DNA from: Simplicispira hankyongi
Lineage (GTDB): Bacteria > Pseudomonadota > Gammaproteobacteria > Burkholderiales > Burkholderiaceae_C
DNA length: 64,000 nt
Assembly (NCBI RefSeq): GCF_003570885.1
Contig: NZ_QXJC01000003.1
Coordinates: forward strand, 916,536 to 980,535
Direction of reading: 5' to 3'
In this document: piece after piece, positions 10,098 through 19,034 of the stretch
How the letters are laid out: the number at the start of each line of letters is the position of its first letter
How positions within the stretch are numbered: the first letter of the stretch is position 1
Made by a program: the position numbers and the translations under genes
Notes under the pieces: generated by a model
The model's input: the letters and a program-made list of their open reading frames with translations, nothing else
Told to the model about the DNA's origin: nothing
Database searches by the model: none

Positions 10098-11246
10098 TCA
10101 GCGCGGCGCCAGCACCCAGCGGTTGCGCCCGCCAGCCTTCGCCTCGTACAGCGCGGCGTCGGCTTCCTCCACCAGGCGGCTGCTGCCATCTTTGTGGGGC
10201 GGCACCTGCGCGGCGACGCCCACGCTCACACTCACACAGGGCGACACCTGGGACGCGCCATGCACCAGGCCAAGCGCCGCCACATTCGCCACGACACGCG
10301 CGGCCACGGTGGTGGCGCCTTCGGCATCGGTGTCGGGCAGGATGACGGCCAGCTCTTCGCCACCGTAGCGTGCCACCAGGTCGGTACTGCGCGTCAGGGT
10401 GTCCTCCACTGCACGCGCCACCGCCTGCAGGCACGCGTCCCCCTTGGGATGGCCATGGCAATCGTTGAACTGCTTGAAATGATCGACATCGATCATCAGC
10501 AAGGCCAGCGGCTGCTCGCGCCGAAATGCCGCGGCGCAGGCCTGCGCCAGACGTTCATCAAAATAGCCCCGGTTGGCGATGCCCAGCAGGCCGTCGGTGC
10601 GGGAGAACGCCTCCAATTGGAGATTGGCGTTGAGCAACTCTTCGTTGGCGTGCGCGAGCTCCTGGGTGCGCCCGGCCACACGCATCTCCAGTTGTCGGTT
10701 GACGTCGATCAGCCCGGCGTTTTGCTGCGCCAGTACATGGTAGAGCCGGGCGATCAGTTTGAGCAGCGCCTGCGTGGTTTTGCTCTCGGGGAAGTCCTTC
10801 TCGTTGCGCCATGCCTGCTCGGGCGTGGTGCCCGCGGCAATGGCCACGATCTGCCGCGCCAGCGCCTGGTCGGTTCCCAGGATGTGCAGCCCCAGCCAGG
10901 AGGTAAGAAATCCGATGATGGACTCGGCCGTGTCCGGCATGGAATGGCGCGCCGACCAGATGGTGCGGATCTGCTCGACAAAGTGCGCGTGCTCAGCCTC
11001 GTGCGACACAATGTGGCGCGGGTCGAGTCCCACGCCCCGCATCAGCGCTTCCTCGTCGGCAAAGTGGTATTCGGTATAGGCCACCAGACGCGCAAACGTG
11101 TCGTTCAGCAGGGCCTCGCGATCGTCCAGATCGGTGCTCTGGAAGGTGCTGCTCAGTTCATTGAACAGATCCACCAGCGCGTGGTGCTGGACATCCACGT
11201 CCTCGACGCCTGTGATGAAGTTCTGGTCCCAGACAAAGGCATCCAT
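10098..11246 (-). CDS. Bacteriohemerythrin-GGDEF fusion: oxygen-responsive diguanylate cyclase
   Basis: 382 residues. The N-terminal half (about 1-130) is a bacteriohemerythrin domain with ligands in VQHHALVDLFNE, EYHFADEEALM, HEAEHAHFVEQI and LGLHILGTDQ, which would bind a di-iron centre and O2. A coiled linker (about 180-220) joins a GGDEF domain with active site RYGGEEL and an intact inhibitory RxxD site (RSTD) five residues upstream. The family makes c-di-GMP from two GTP. The start with AAGGA 8 bases upstream was chosen over one 30 bases further up. The opposing HD-GYP gene is one gene away. Very close hemerythrin-DGC homologues regulate biofilm by O2 in other genera. Confidence 0.9.
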   Translation of the reverse strand: MDAFVWDQNFITGVEDVDVQHHALVDLFNELSSTFQSTDLDDREALLNDTFARLVAYTEYHFADEEALMRGVGLDPRHIVSHEAEHAHFVEQIRTIWSARHSMPDTAESIIGFLTSWLGLHILGTDQALARQIVAIAAGTTPEQAWRNEKDFPESKTTQALLKLIARLYHVLAQQNAGLIDVNRQLEMRVAGRTQELAHANEELLNANLQLEAFSRTDGLLGIANRGYFDERLAQACAAAFRREQPLALLMIDVDHFKQFNDCHGHPKGDACLQAVARAVEDTLTRSTDLVARYGGEELAVILPDTDAEGATTVAARVVANVAALGLVHGASQVSPCVSVSVGVAAQVPPHKDGSSRLVEEADAALYEAKAGGRNRWVLAPR

Positions 11247-11280
11247 GGGCGCTGTCCTTGAAAAATCGTGTGCCATACAA

Positions 11281-11340
11281 GCTCAAGAGCCTGTTCAAAG
11301 TCTTTTTGGTGTCCAAAAAGACTCTGAACAGACTCTAAGC
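11281..11340. repeat. Near-perfect 51-nt hairpin between divergent genes
   Basis: Arms 11286-11309 and 11313-11336 are 24 bases each with only two mismatches around the 3-base loop TGT. The outer GCT/AGC triplets extend the symmetry to 11281-11340. It lies between the start of the hemerythrin-GGDEF gene and the start of queA, so it would form in the 5' leader of one or both, or act as a protein site. It contains an A5/T5 tract in each arm. Confidence 0.7.
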
Positions 11341-11431
11341 GCCCCAGGCGGTGCGCGGTTTGACACAATCGCGCCCTTTTCTCCTGATTTTCCCGATCTT
11401 TTCTAAGCGGGCCTGTTCAGCCCCTTGCCCT

Positions 11432-12577
11432 ATGACGTCCCATTTACCCGATTCCACCGCGCGCGCCTTCACCCTCAGCGATTTTGATTTCGATCTGCCC
11501 CCCGAGCGCATCGCCCAGCACCCTGCGCCCGAGCGCAGCAGCTCGCGCCTGCTCGATGGGCGCGGCAACGCCCCCCGCGACCGCATCTTCCGCGAACTCC
11601 CGGCCTTGCTGCGGGACGGTGACTTGCTGGTGTTCAACGACACCCGTGTCGTCAAGGCGCGCATCTTTGGCGAGAAGGACAGCGGCGGCAAGCTCGAACT
11701 GTTGATCGAGCGCGTGCTGACGGGCCACGCCGGCTGCGAGGTGGTGGCGCACATGAAGGTCAGCAAGAAGCCGCCCGTGGGCGCGCGCATCCACTTGGCG
11801 GGGGGCATGGCAGCCGGCGGTTTTGACGCCACGCTGCTGTCCCGCTGGCCCGATGCCGAAGGCCCGCTGTTTCGCTTTGCCTTGCACGGACCCGCTGGCG
11901 AGAGCGCCTGGGAGCTGATGGAGCGCTGCGGCCACCTGCCACTGCCGCCCTACATAGCCCGCGACCAGGCCAGCGGCCACGACGCCGACGAAGCGCAAGA
12001 CTCCGAACGCTACCAGACGGTGTTTGCCCGTGCCCCCGGTGCGGTGGCGGCGCCCACCGCCGCCCTGCACTTTGACAACGCGGTACTCGCCGACCTGGCC
12101 GAGCGCGGCGTCGAGCGCGCCAGCGTCACGCTGCATGTGGGTGCGGGCACCTTCCAGCCGGTGAAAACGGAGAACCTGGCCGAGCACCGCATGCACGCCG
12201 AGTGGTATTCCATCCCGAGCGCCACGCTGGCGGCGCTGGAGCGCTGCCGCCAGCGCGGCGGCCGCGTGGTGGCCGTGGGCACGACGACGGTGCGCACGCT
12301 CGAATCCTGGGCGCAGAGCGGGCTGGCCGAGGGCGAGACGCGTATCTTCATCACGCCGGGCTTTGCCTTCCAGGTGGTGGACCTGCTGCTGACCAACTTC
12401 CACCTGCCCAAAAGCACATTGATGATGCTGGTCAGCGCCTTTGCCGGCTACGAGCGGGTGATGGCGCTGTACCGGCACGCGGTGGCGGGGCAGTACCGGT
12501 TCTTCAGCTATGGCGATGCGATGCTGCTGGCGCGCAGCGCGGCGCCCGCCTCACACCCCGAATCAACTACTGAATAG
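11432..12577 (+). CDS. queA: S-adenosylmethionine:tRNA ribosyltransferase-isomerase QueA
   Basis: 381 residues. It transfers the ribosyl part of SAM to preQ1 at tRNA position 34, making epoxyqueuosine. Family blocks are visible: [14 protein letters not shown] near the start, [48 protein letters not shown] and [17 protein letters not shown], then [11 protein letters not shown] near the end. The ATG at 11432 gives the normal family N-terminus; the longer open frame upstream is not conserved. Its TAG stop lies in the left edge of a dispersed palindromic repeat. No tgt gene follows. Confidence 0.95.
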   Translation: MTSHLPDSTARAFTLSDFDFDLPPERIAQHPAPERSSSRLLDGRGNAPRDRIFRELPALLRDGDLLVFNDTRVVKARIFGEKDSGGKLELLIERVLTGHAGCEVVAHMKVSKKPPVGARIHLAGGMAAGGFDATLLSRWPDAEGPLFRFALHGPAGESAWELMERCGHLPLPPYIARDQASGHDADEAQDSERYQTVFARAPGAVAAPTAALHFDNAVLADLAERGVERASVTLHVGAGTFQPVKTENLAEHRMHAEWYSIPSATLAALERCRQRGGRVVAVGTTTVRTLESWAQSGLAEGETRIFITPGFAFQVVDLLLTNFHLPKSTLMMLVSAFAGYERVMALYRHAVAGQYRFFSYGDAMLLARSAAPASHPESTTE

Positions 12578-12632
12578 ATAGCTGCCAGCGCTTATGGAAT
12601 AAGCGCTGGAGGCCGATTTCACCTTAAATTTA
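12571..12632 (+). repeat. Dispersed AGCGCTTAT palindrome, full copy between queA and trpB
   Basis: Perfect 11-bp arms at 12585-12595 and 12599-12609 with a 3-base loop, followed by the conserved GGAGGCC and an AT-rich tail. It fills the whole gap between the convergent genes queA and trpB. The queA TAG stop is at its left edge and the trpB TAA stop at its right edge, so it may serve as a shared terminator. Confidence 0.8.
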
Positions 12633-13829
12633 TAGCCCCAGGTGCTGGGCGACGAAATCGGCGTCCTTGTCGCCCCGGCCCGAGAGGTTGACCAGAATGT
12701 TCTGCTCGGGCGACAGGGTTTTCGCCAGCTTCATCGCATAGGCCAGCGCGTGGGCGCTTTCAAGCGCGGGGATGATGCCCTCGGTGCGCGAGAGCGCCAT
12801 GAAGGCGTCCAGGCACTCGTCGTCCGTCACCGCCTCATACTGCACACGGCCCACGTCCTTGAGGTAGCAGTGCTGCGGGCCGACGCCAGGGTAGTCCAGG
12901 CCCGAGGCAATCGAATACACCGGCAGCGGCTCGCCGCGCTCGTCCTGCAGGTTGTAGCAAATGAAACCGTGGATGGCGCCTTTGGTGCCCAGCGTCATGG
13001 TGGCGGCGTGGTCGGGGGTATCCAGGCCACGTCCGGCGGGTTCCACGCCGACAAGCTGCACATCGGCATCGGGCAGGAATTCCGTGAAGATGCCCATCGC
13101 GTTCGAGCCGCCGCCCACGCAAGCCGTCACCACGTCGGGCAGGCGCTGGTGCTCTGCCAGGAACTGCGCGCGCGCCTCGCGCCCGACGATGCTCTGGAAG
13201 TCGCGCACCATCTTCGGGAACGGGTGTGGCCCCACCACCGAACCGATGGCGTAAAAGAAATGCACCGGGTCCAACATGTACTCTTCAAACGCACTGTCCA
13301 CCGCGTCCTTGAGCGTGCGCGTACCGCGCGTGACGGGCACCAGCTTGGCGCCCAGAATTTTCATCTTGGTGACGTTGGGGTGCTCCTTGGCAATGTCGAT
13401 CGCGCCCATGTGGATTTCGCAATCGATGCCCACCAGCGCGCAGGCCGACGCCAGCGCCACGCCGTGCTGGCCCGCGCCCGTTTCGGCCAGCACCTTGGTC
13501 TTGCCCATGTACTTGGCCAGCAGCGCTTCGCCCAGGCAATGGTTGATCTTGTGCGCGCCAGTGTGGTTCAGGTCTTCGCGCTTCAAGTGGATGTGCGCGC
13601 CACCCTGGCGATCGGACAGGCGCCTGGCATAAAAAATCGGACTCGGGCGGCCGACGTAGTGCGCGTACAGGTCGGTCAGCTCGTCCTGGAACGCCGCCGT
13701 CTTGCGGACCTCTTCGTAGGCGACGTTGATGCCGTCCATCACGGCCTTGAGCTCGGGCGGGAGGATCTGCCCCCCATATTCGCCAAAGTAGCCCTGGCTG
13801 TCGGGCATTTCCAGAAACTGCTGTGCCAT
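12630..13829 (-). CDS. trpB: Tryptophan synthase beta chain paralogue (stand-alone TrpB)
   Basis: 399 residues. PLP-dependent fold with the Schiff-base lysine in [13 protein letters not shown], phosphate-binding [10 protein letters not shown], and [13 protein letters not shown] and [17 protein letters not shown]. The family condenses indole with serine. Compared with usual TrpB1 it has variant segments such as [15 protein letters not shown] and [19 protein letters not shown], and no trpA or trpF is adjacent, unlike the common trpF-trpB-trpA order. It may be a second copy working without TrpA, or the only copy with trpA elsewhere. Start [13 protein letters not shown] chosen; an upstream extension of 31 residues is not family-like. 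Confidence 0.85.
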   Translation of the reverse strand: MAQQFLEMPDSQGYFGEYGGQILPPELKAVMDGINVAYEEVRKTAAFQDELTDLYAHYVGRPSPIFYARRLSDRQGGAHIHLKREDLNHTGAHKINHCLGEALLAKYMGKTKVLAETGAGQHGVALASACALVGIDCEIHMGAIDIAKEHPNVTKMKILGAKLVPVTRGTRTLKDAVDSAFEEYMLDPVHFFYAIGSVVGPHPFPKMVRDFQSIVGREARAQFLAEHQRLPDVVTACVGGGSNAMGIFTEFLPDADVQLVGVEPAGRGLDTPDHAATMTLGTKGAIHGFICYNLQDERGEPLPVYSIASGLDYPGVGPQHCYLKDVGRVQYEAVTDDECLDAFMALSRTEGIIPALESAHALAYAMKLAKTLSPEQNILVNLSGRGDKDADFVAQHLGL

Positions 13830-13979
13830 GCGGTGTCCCTCTGTGTGGTGAAAAAACTGTGAAATCTTAGAGCGTGTTGGCGGGCGCAGCTCTGCCGGCT
13901 CGGCGTTATTTATTGATTCCACCTCACGAAATTGAAGCCCTTTGGCAACGGCCAGCCGCGCACGGCCATGGCATGCTGG

Positions 13980-13998
13980 GATCGCGTTCCACGCGATC
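13980..13998. other. Short perfect hairpin downstream of the Pro-rich protein gene
   Basis: GATCGCG and CGCGATC, 7-bp arms with a 5-base loop, about 30 bases past the stop of the gene ending at 14028. It could help end transcription, but there is no T tract. Confidence 0.25.
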
Positions 13999-14027
13999 GC
14001 TTGTGCCTTCCCGGCGGGCTGGTGGCA

Positions 14028-14768
14028 TCAACGACAGGTGCGCGCAGGAACCATGCGGGGCGCCGCGCCCATGGTCGGCGGCTGGTCGGCGGAGGGCAGC
14101 TCCACGCAATAGTCGCCCCACGGCCCCGACACCTTCGCGGTGCGCGAGCCCCCAGGGCCACGCAGGTCGCGCACCACGGCCTCCGCGCCCATGGTGGCGG
14201 GCACTTCCCCTGCCCAGGTCTGTGGCGCATGGCCCAGCCCTTGCCGGCGCTGCCAGGCCCTCTCCCGCGCCAGCGCGTGCGCCACTACGTCTGGCCGAAG
14301 AACGGCCTGCGGTTGCGCAGCAGAAGCGGGCAGGCTTGGCGCTGGCGCTGACGCAGCGGCGGCGGCGACCACTGGCGTCTCCCTCTCAGGGCTTGCGGTG
14401 GACTGGCGCACGCGCCCCCTTGGCAGCGGCCGGACGATGGCCACCGTGGCACGCCTCATGGCCCTCGGCGCTGCGGAGCGCGCCCCGGCCGCTTCGCCAG
14501 TTTCGCCCGGCACAACCCCGGCAGCCGGTGCGGGCACAGGCGTGGGTACCAGCGCCACCCACTGCATGGCCGGGGGCTGCATCTGCGATTCAGTCGGCAG
14601 GACGGACTGGGGCACCAGCGTCCGCCACAGCACCGCCAGCCCGACGCCATGCAGCATCAGTGACCCAGCCACCGCCCAGACCAGGCGCTGGCGTGCCGGG
14701 GCAGCGCACGCCTGTTTACTGCTGCGGGGAACCACTCGCCAGACCAGCCGGTGGCGCCGCCCCTTCAT
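14028..14768 (-). CDS. Hypothetical membrane-anchored Pro/Ala-rich protein (TonB-like layout)
   Basis: 246 residues, function not recognised. A short basic N-terminus is followed by one membrane helix (about 30-50, LVWAVAGSLMLHGVGLAVLW), a long Pro/Ala/Val-rich region (about 55-160) and a compact C-terminal part with SGPWGDYCVELP and a final Cys near the end. The layout (inner-membrane anchor plus proline-rich periplasmic arm) resembles TonB-like or periplasm-spanning proteins, but I see no TonB C-terminal motif. Its start overlaps the end of the XRE regulator gene by 53 bases, suggesting co-transcription. No other good start would keep the membrane helix. Confidence 0.6.
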   Translation of the reverse strand: MKGRRHRLVWRVVPRSSKQACAAPARQRLVWAVAGSLMLHGVGLAVLWRTLVPQSVLPTESQMQPPAMQWVALVPTPVPAPAAGVVPGETGEAAGARSAAPRAMRRATVAIVRPLPRGRVRQSTASPERETPVVAAAAASAPAPSLPASAAQPQAVLRPDVVAHALARERAWQRRQGLGHAPQTWAGEVPATMGAEAVVRDLRGPGGSRTAKVSGPWGDYCVELPSADQPPTMGAAPRMVPARTCR

Positions 14769-14970
14769 CGGGAATCCAGGTCAGCAGATCCCCTGGCTGG
14801 CACTGCAAATAGCTGCAGATGGCGGACAGGGTCTCAAATCGCACGCCCTTGACCTTGCCGCTCTTGAGCAGGGACAAATTGGCCTCGGTGATGCCCACAT
14901 GGGCCGCGAGATCTCGCGACTTGACCTTGCGGCGCACAAGCATCTCATCCAGCGTGACAACTATCGCCAT
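14716..14970 (-). CDS. Small XRE-family helix-turn-helix regulator (YozG-like)
   Basis: 84 residues. The helix-turn-helix covers about residues 5-60: VTLDEMLVRRKVKSRDLAAHV then GITEANLSLLKSGKVKGVRF and LSAICSYLQCQPGDLL, the standard arrangement of small Cro/CI-like repressors. It follows the DUF2975 membrane protein gene by 20 bases. This pairing recurs in many bacteria, usually as an autoregulated two-gene unit. It probably binds the palindrome upstream of the DUF2975 gene. Confidence 0.85.
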   Translation of the reverse strand: MAIVVTLDEMLVRRKVKSRDLAAHVGITEANLSLLKSGKVKGVRFETLSAICSYLQCQPGDLLTWIPDEGAAPPAGLASGSPQQ

Positions 14971-14990
14971 GGGTGGGTGTCCTGGATGAA

Positions 14991-15590
14991 TTACACGAAC
15001 GCGTTGGCTTCGGCCTGCAGGCGGCAGCCCTCGGCCAGCACATGGGCCAGCAGCAGCATCATGAGCCCCACCACCAGCATGCTCATTTCAAACGAACCCA
15101 GGCCCAGCACAATCAGCCCGCCGTTCTGCCCGGACGCGAGCCACGACAGCAGCGCCGTCACCCCCATCTGGTAGAGCAGCGAGGTCACAAACATCGCCAG
15201 AAAACCCCAGCCGACACCACGAAATCCGCGCACCACCACGGGCCCGAACACCTCTCCCGCCAGAAAGGCACGGCAAATGCGGTGCACGCACCACACGGCA
15301 TAGAACATGGCCAGTGCGGGGATGCACTCGAGCCCCACCCCCACCCAGCGCCACGGCAGGTCCATGGACTGTGGCGGCGTCAGGCCGGCCAGCAAGGCCT
15401 GTGCAGGCACCACGGTCAGAGGCATCCAGCCAGCCCAGCCGCCCTCCTGCCCAATCGCCGCCCAGCGCGCCAGCGAAATCCCGAACGACACCAGCGCACA
15501 CACCCAACTGGCAACCAGCAAACCCCAGGCGAGGCGCCGAAACGAGGGCTCCTGCACCGGCGAACCTTGAGAGGCCATGGAAGGAAACAT
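14991..15590 (-). CDS. DUF2975 integral membrane protein
   Basis: 199 residues with four hydrophobic segments: LAWGLLVASWVCALVSFGI, the region around IPALAMFYAVWCVHRI, GVGWGFLAMFVTSLLYQMGV, and MSMLVVGLMMLLLAHVLAEG near the end. The motif of short cytoplasmic loops with FLAGEVFGP between helices is typical of DUF2975. Function unknown; members are usually next to an XRE regulator, as here. Start MFPSMASQG is preferred because AGGTG precedes it by 7 bases. A longer open frame upstream would run through the palindromic operator. Confidence 0.75.
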   Translation of the reverse strand: MFPSMASQGSPVQEPSFRRLAWGLLVASWVCALVSFGISLARWAAIGQEGGWAGWMPLTVVPAQALLAGLTPPQSMDLPWRWVGVGLECIPALAMFYAVWCVHRICRAFLAGEVFGPVVVRGFRGVGWGFLAMFVTSLLYQMGVTALLSWLASGQNGGLIVLGLGSFEMSMLVVGLMMLLLAHVLAEGCRLQAEANAFV

Positions 15591-15607
15591 GGTGTGCACC
15601 TGATGAA

Positions 15608-15647
15608 ATTTCTGTAAAACAATAATAATATTCTGTTTTACAGAAAT
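15608..15647. promoter_or_regulatory. 14-bp perfect inverted repeat, probable operator between divergent genes
   Basis: ATTTCTGTAAAACA (15608-15621) and TGTTTTACAGAAAT (15634-15647) are exact inverses separated by 12 AT-only or AT-rich bases. The whole 40 bp is strikingly AT-rich in a ~64 % GC region. It sits 18 bases from the DUF2975 start and 11 bases from the lipoprotein start, so a dimeric regulator such as the adjacent XRE protein could control both. Confidence 0.7.
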
Positions 15648-15658
15648 ACCATCGAACA

Positions 15659-16342
15659 ATGGCCTTGGACCTGCCCACCCCACCCGATCGCGTCGAGCGT
15701 CCGCCCGCGCGGCAGACGGCCTCTGCGCTGCGCGCCCTCTGGCGTGTCTTGCCAGCGCTTGCCATGGCGTCGGCCATGCTGGCCGCCTGTGGCAGCGTAC
15801 CCGTAACCTCGCTGTGGAAACTGCGCAAGCTCAACCTGGAGACGCTGGACCCCGCAGCGCTGCGCGCCGCGGTGGTGCACCGGCCCGGCTTGCAACTCCA
15901 TGGCCAGGGCCTGGTGCTGACCGTGAGCGTGTCGCGCAAGCTGCGCCAGCCCAACGGCAGCACCGTGACCGAGCAACTGGAGGAAAAACTCCCCCTGCAG
16001 GAGCTGCGCAGCACGGCCGAACGCAGCCTGCTGGCAGAGTACGACAGCCCCCAGACCTCAACGCAGATCTGGCGCGTCGACCCCGCCGCCCTGCCCCGGC
16101 TGCAGGCCCTGCGTGCGAGGGCACTGGGCTGGAAAGGAACGGATGGCGGGCAACGCGCGCTGGGCCTGGGGCTGGAACTGGCTGGCTGCCAACAAAAGGG
16201 CGCTCACAACCGGACCGTGACCACCCTGATCCGCTTTACCGAGCCGGGCGAGTACATCCCTATCGTGCGCAACATGGATCTGGCCGAAACCATGTCCGCA
16301 GCCGATCTGAAACAACGGTTTCCAGACTGCCCCGCGGGCTGA
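15659..16342 (+). CDS. Hypothetical lipoprotein
   Basis: 227 residues, no known family recognised. A hydrophobic stretch (about 25-43) ends in a lipobox, MLAACGS, so the mature protein should be anchored at Cys44 in the envelope. The N-terminal extension before the hydrophobic core is long for a signal peptide; the true start may be further in, although no well-placed ribosome site helps. The mature part is soluble, with mixed alpha/beta character and a single further Cys pair (AGCQQK, PDCPAG). It is divergent from the DUF2975-XRE unit and shares the palindromic operator. Confidence 0.6.
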   Translation: MALDLPTPPDRVERPPARQTASALRALWRVLPALAMASAMLAACGSVPVTSLWKLRKLNLETLDPAALRAAVVHRPGLQLHGQGLVLTVSVSRKLRQPNGSTVTEQLEEKLPLQELRSTAERSLLAEYDSPQTSTQIWRVDPAALPRLQALRARALGWKGTDGGQRALGLGLELAGCQQKGAHNRTVTTLIRFTEPGEYIPIVRNMDLAETMSAADLKQRFPDCPAG

Positions 16343-16365
16343 GATCCTACGGACTCGCGGTGCCT

Positions 16366-17079
16366 TCAGCCCCCATGCGCCAGGCGAAACGCCCGCGCCT
16401 TGCCGAAGTGCCCGCAGCCGATGAAGGGCACGGGCGGGCGCAGGGCCGACAGGGGCGACGGATGGTTGGCACACAGCACCAGGTGCTGCGGGGCGGTGAT
16501 GAGTGCGCGCTTGGATTGCGCGTGCGCGCCCCAGAGCATGAAGACCACCGGCTGCGCCTGCGCGGCAACGCGGGCGATCAGCGCATCGGTCAGCAGCTCC
16601 CAGCCGCGCCGGGCGTGGCTGCCGGGTCGGCCTTCTTCGACGGTGAGGGTGGTGTTGAGCAGCAGGGCGCCGCGCTCGGCCCAGGCCACCAGGCTGCCGC
16701 CGGGCACCGGAAACGCGGGCGGCGGCTGGCCCAGATCGCGCTCGATTTCCTTGAAGATGTTGCGCAGCGAGGGCGGCAGCGCCACGCCCGGCGCGACGGA
16801 AAACGCCAGGCCATGCGCCTGCCCCCGGCCATGGTAGGGGTCCTGGCCCAGGATGACGACGCGCACTTTCTCAGGCGGCGTGAGCTCGAGCGCGCGCAGC
16901 GGCTGCGGCGGGAAGATGCTGGCGCCAGCCGCCAGGCGCTCGCGCAGAAAGGCCAGCAACTGCACGCCAGCGGGCGAGGCAAAGAAGCCATCGACCAGCG
17001 GTTGCCAGCCTGGCGCCACCGGCCAGTCGCGCGGGTCGGCCGTCTGGAGCTGATCGGGAGGGGGGGCGTTGGATTTCAT
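16366..17079 (-). CDS. ung: Uracil-DNA glycosylase
   Basis: 237 residues, family-typical. Removes uracil from DNA in base-excision repair. Motifs: VVILGQDPYHGRGQAHGLAF with the catalytic Asp, uracil-contact LLLNTTLTVEEG, VVFMLWGAHAQ, and the DNA-intercalation loop NHPSPLSA with the conserved His. Start ATG at 17079 lies against a dispersed palindromic repeat that fills the gap to trpC. It is last in line on the strand of the trp cluster. Confidence 0.95.
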   Translation of the reverse strand: MKSNAPPPDQLQTADPRDWPVAPGWQPLVDGFFASPAGVQLLAFLRERLAAGASIFPPQPLRALELTPPEKVRVVILGQDPYHGRGQAHGLAFSVAPGVALPPSLRNIFKEIERDLGQPPPAFPVPGGSLVAWAERGALLLNTTLTVEEGRPGSHARRGWELLTDALIARVAAQAQPVVFMLWGAHAQSKRALITAPQHLVLCANHPSPLSALRPPVPFIGCGHFGKARAFRLAHGG

Positions 17080-17148
17080 ATCAAAAAGGCCTCCAGCGCT
17101 TATCCCATCTGCGCAAGCAGCTATTGGTTCAATAGTAAAGACGGCTCA
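17080..17148 (-). repeat. Dispersed AGCGCTTAT palindrome between trpC and ung
   Basis: Read on the minus strand it has AATAGCTGC, a decayed left core arm, then ATAAGCGCTGGAGGCC and an AT-rich tail running up to the ung start codon. A second small hairpin (TACTATTG / CAATAGTA) lies at its outer edge, as in the copy at 58460-58522. Confidence 0.7.
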
Positions 17149-17166
17149 TACCCGTTGAAGGATGCA

Positions 17167-17967
17167 TCACGCAAACAGCTCTGCCAGCGCCAGCCCTGGC
17201 TCCTCGGCCCGCATGAAAGCTTCGCCCACCAAAAACGCCTGCACGCCAGCGGCGCGCAGCTTCTGCACATCGGCGCGCGTGGCCACGCCCGATTCGGTCA
17301 CCAGCAAGCGCCCGGCCGGCACCTGCTTTTGCAGATCCAGCGTGGTCTGCAGATTGACTTCGAAGGTCTTCAAGTTGCGGTTGTTCACGCCAATGAGCGG
17401 GGTTTGCAGGCGCAGCGCTCGCTCCATCTCGGCAGCGTCGTGCACCTCGACCAGCACCGCCATGTCAAGCGCGCGGGCAATGGCTTCAAAGTCGCGCATC
17501 TGCACATCGTCAAGGCAGGCGGCGATCAGCAGCACCGCATCGGCGCCGATGGCGCGCGACTCGTAGATTTGCCATTCGTCGACCATGAAGTCCTTGCGCA
17601 GCACCGGCAGCATGCAGCTCGCGCGCGCCTGCTTCAGGTAGTCGATGCGGCCCTGGAAATACTGCCGGTCGGTCAGCACCGAGAGGCAGGCGGCGCTGAC
17701 CTGTCCATCACCCTCTGAATAGCTCTGGGCAATATCGGCGGGCTCGAAATCGGCGCGCAGCACGCCCTTGCTGGGGCTGGCCTTTTTCACCTCGGCAATC
17801 ACCGCCGCCTGCCCGCGCGTGATTTTGGCGCGCAGCGCGGCCTCGAAATCGCGCGTCAGCACGCGGCTCTCGGCGTCCTGGCGGATGGTGGCCAGGGGCG
17901 TGCGCTGCTTGGCTTGTGCGACTTCTTCGTGCTTGGTGGCGACGATTTTTTGCAGGATATCGGACAT
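17167..17967 (-). CDS. trpC: Indole-3-glycerol phosphate synthase
   Basis: 266 residues. Cyclises CdRP to indole-3-glycerol phosphate in tryptophan synthesis. TIM-barrel motifs: [66 protein letters not shown] and [11 protein letters not shown] at 17967 lies 2 bases past the trpD stop; a TTG two codons earlier would overlap it. TrpF is not fused, unlike in enterics. Confidence 0.96.
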   Translation of the reverse strand: MSDILQKIVATKHEEVAQAKQRTPLATIRQDAESRVLTRDFEAALRAKITRGQAAVIAEVKKASPSKGVLRADFEPADIAQSYSEGDGQVSAACLSVLTDRQYFQGRIDYLKQARASCMLPVLRKDFMVDEWQIYESRAIGADAVLLIAACLDDVQMRDFEAIARALDMAVLVEVHDAAEMERALRLQTPLIGVNNRNLKTFEVNLQTTLDLQKQVPAGRLLVTESGVATRADVQKLRAAGVQAFLVGEAFMRAEEPGLALAELFA

Positions 17968-17969
17968 GT

Positions 17970-19007
17970 TCAAAGTGTGGGGGCTTGGGCGTGGGTGAAG
18001 GTGACGAGCTGGTCCAGGCGCTGCTTCGCCGCACCGCTCGCCAGCGCCTCGCGCGCACGCGCCAGTCCGTCGGCAATGGATTCGGCAACACCGGCCGCAT
18101 ACAGCGCAGCGCCGGCGTTCAGACAGACGATGTCGGCCGCCGGGCCTTCTGCGCCGCCCAGCACGGCGAGCAGCATGTCGCGCGATTGCTCGGGCGTCTC
18201 CACGCGGAATGCCCGGTTGCTGGCCATCGCCAGGCCAAAGTCCTCCGGGTGGATTTCGTATTCCCGCACCTGGCCGTCTTTCAGCTCACCGACCAGCGTG
18301 GCCGCGCCCAGGCTGATTTCGTCCATGCCGTCGCGACCATAGACCACTAGCGCGTGCTCGGCGCCCAGGCGCTGCAGCGCGCGCACCTGGATACCGACCA
18401 AATCCGGGTGAAACACACCCATCAGGATGTTGGGCGCGCCCGCCGGGTTGGTCAGCGGCCCGAGGATGTTGAAGATGGTGCGCACGCCCAGCTCACGCCG
18501 CACCGGGGCGACGTTTTTCATGGCCGGGTGGTGGTTGGGCGCGAACATGAAGCCGATGCCGACCTCGGCAATGCTGCGCGCGATGGCCGCGGGCGGCAGG
18601 TCGATGCGCACGCCGAGCTGCTCCATCACGTCGGCGCTGCCGGACTTGCTCGACACGCTGCGCCCGCCGTGCTTGGCGGTGCGCGCACCGGCGGCGGCGG
18701 CGACAAACATGGCGCAGGTGGAAATATTGAAGCTGGCCGCGCCGTCGCCGCCCGTGCCCACGATGTCCACCAGGTGCGTGGTGTCCGCCACCGGCACCTT
18801 GGTTGAGAACTCGCGCATCACCTGCGCGGCGGCGGTGATCTCGCCAATGGTTTCCTTCTTGACGCGCAGGCCGGTGATGATGGCCGCCGTCATGACGGGC
18901 GAGAGCTCGCCCCGCATGACCATGCGCATCAGGTGCAGCATTTCGTCGTGGAAGATTTCGCGGTGTTCAACGGTGCGCTGCAGCGCTTCCTGCGGGGTGA
19001 TGGACAT
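17970..19007 (-). CDS. trpD: Anthranilate phosphoribosyltransferase
   Basis: 345 residues. Joins anthranilate and PRPP. The PRPP loop [17 protein letters not shown], metal-binding [11 protein letters not shown], anthranilate-site [16 protein letters not shown] and [19 protein letters not shown] segment ([16 protein letters not shown]) are all present. It follows ltaE by 27 bases and is coupled to trpC. Confidence 0.96.
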   Translation of the reverse strand: MSITPQEALQRTVEHREIFHDEMLHLMRMVMRGELSPVMTAAIITGLRVKKETIGEITAAAQVMREFSTKVPVADTTHLVDIVGTGGDGAASFNISTCAMFVAAAAGARTAKHGGRSVSSKSGSADVMEQLGVRIDLPPAAIARSIAEVGIGFMFAPNHHPAMKNVAPVRRELGVRTIFNILGPLTNPAGAPNILMGVFHPDLVGIQVRALQRLGAEHALVVYGRDGMDEISLGAATLVGELKDGQVREYEIHPEDFGLAMASNRAFRVETPEQSRDMLLAVLGGAEGPAADIVCLNAGAALYAAGVAESIADGLARAREALASGAAKQRLDQLVTFTHAQAPTL

Positions 19008-19034
19008 GGGGGCGTTCCTTTCTGTAGGAAGGGG

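Noticed and set aside
10194..11261. Plus-strand open frame opposite the hemerythrin-GGDEF gene
   Set aside because: Antisense shadow; the minus-strand protein has complete domain motifs and a ribosome site.
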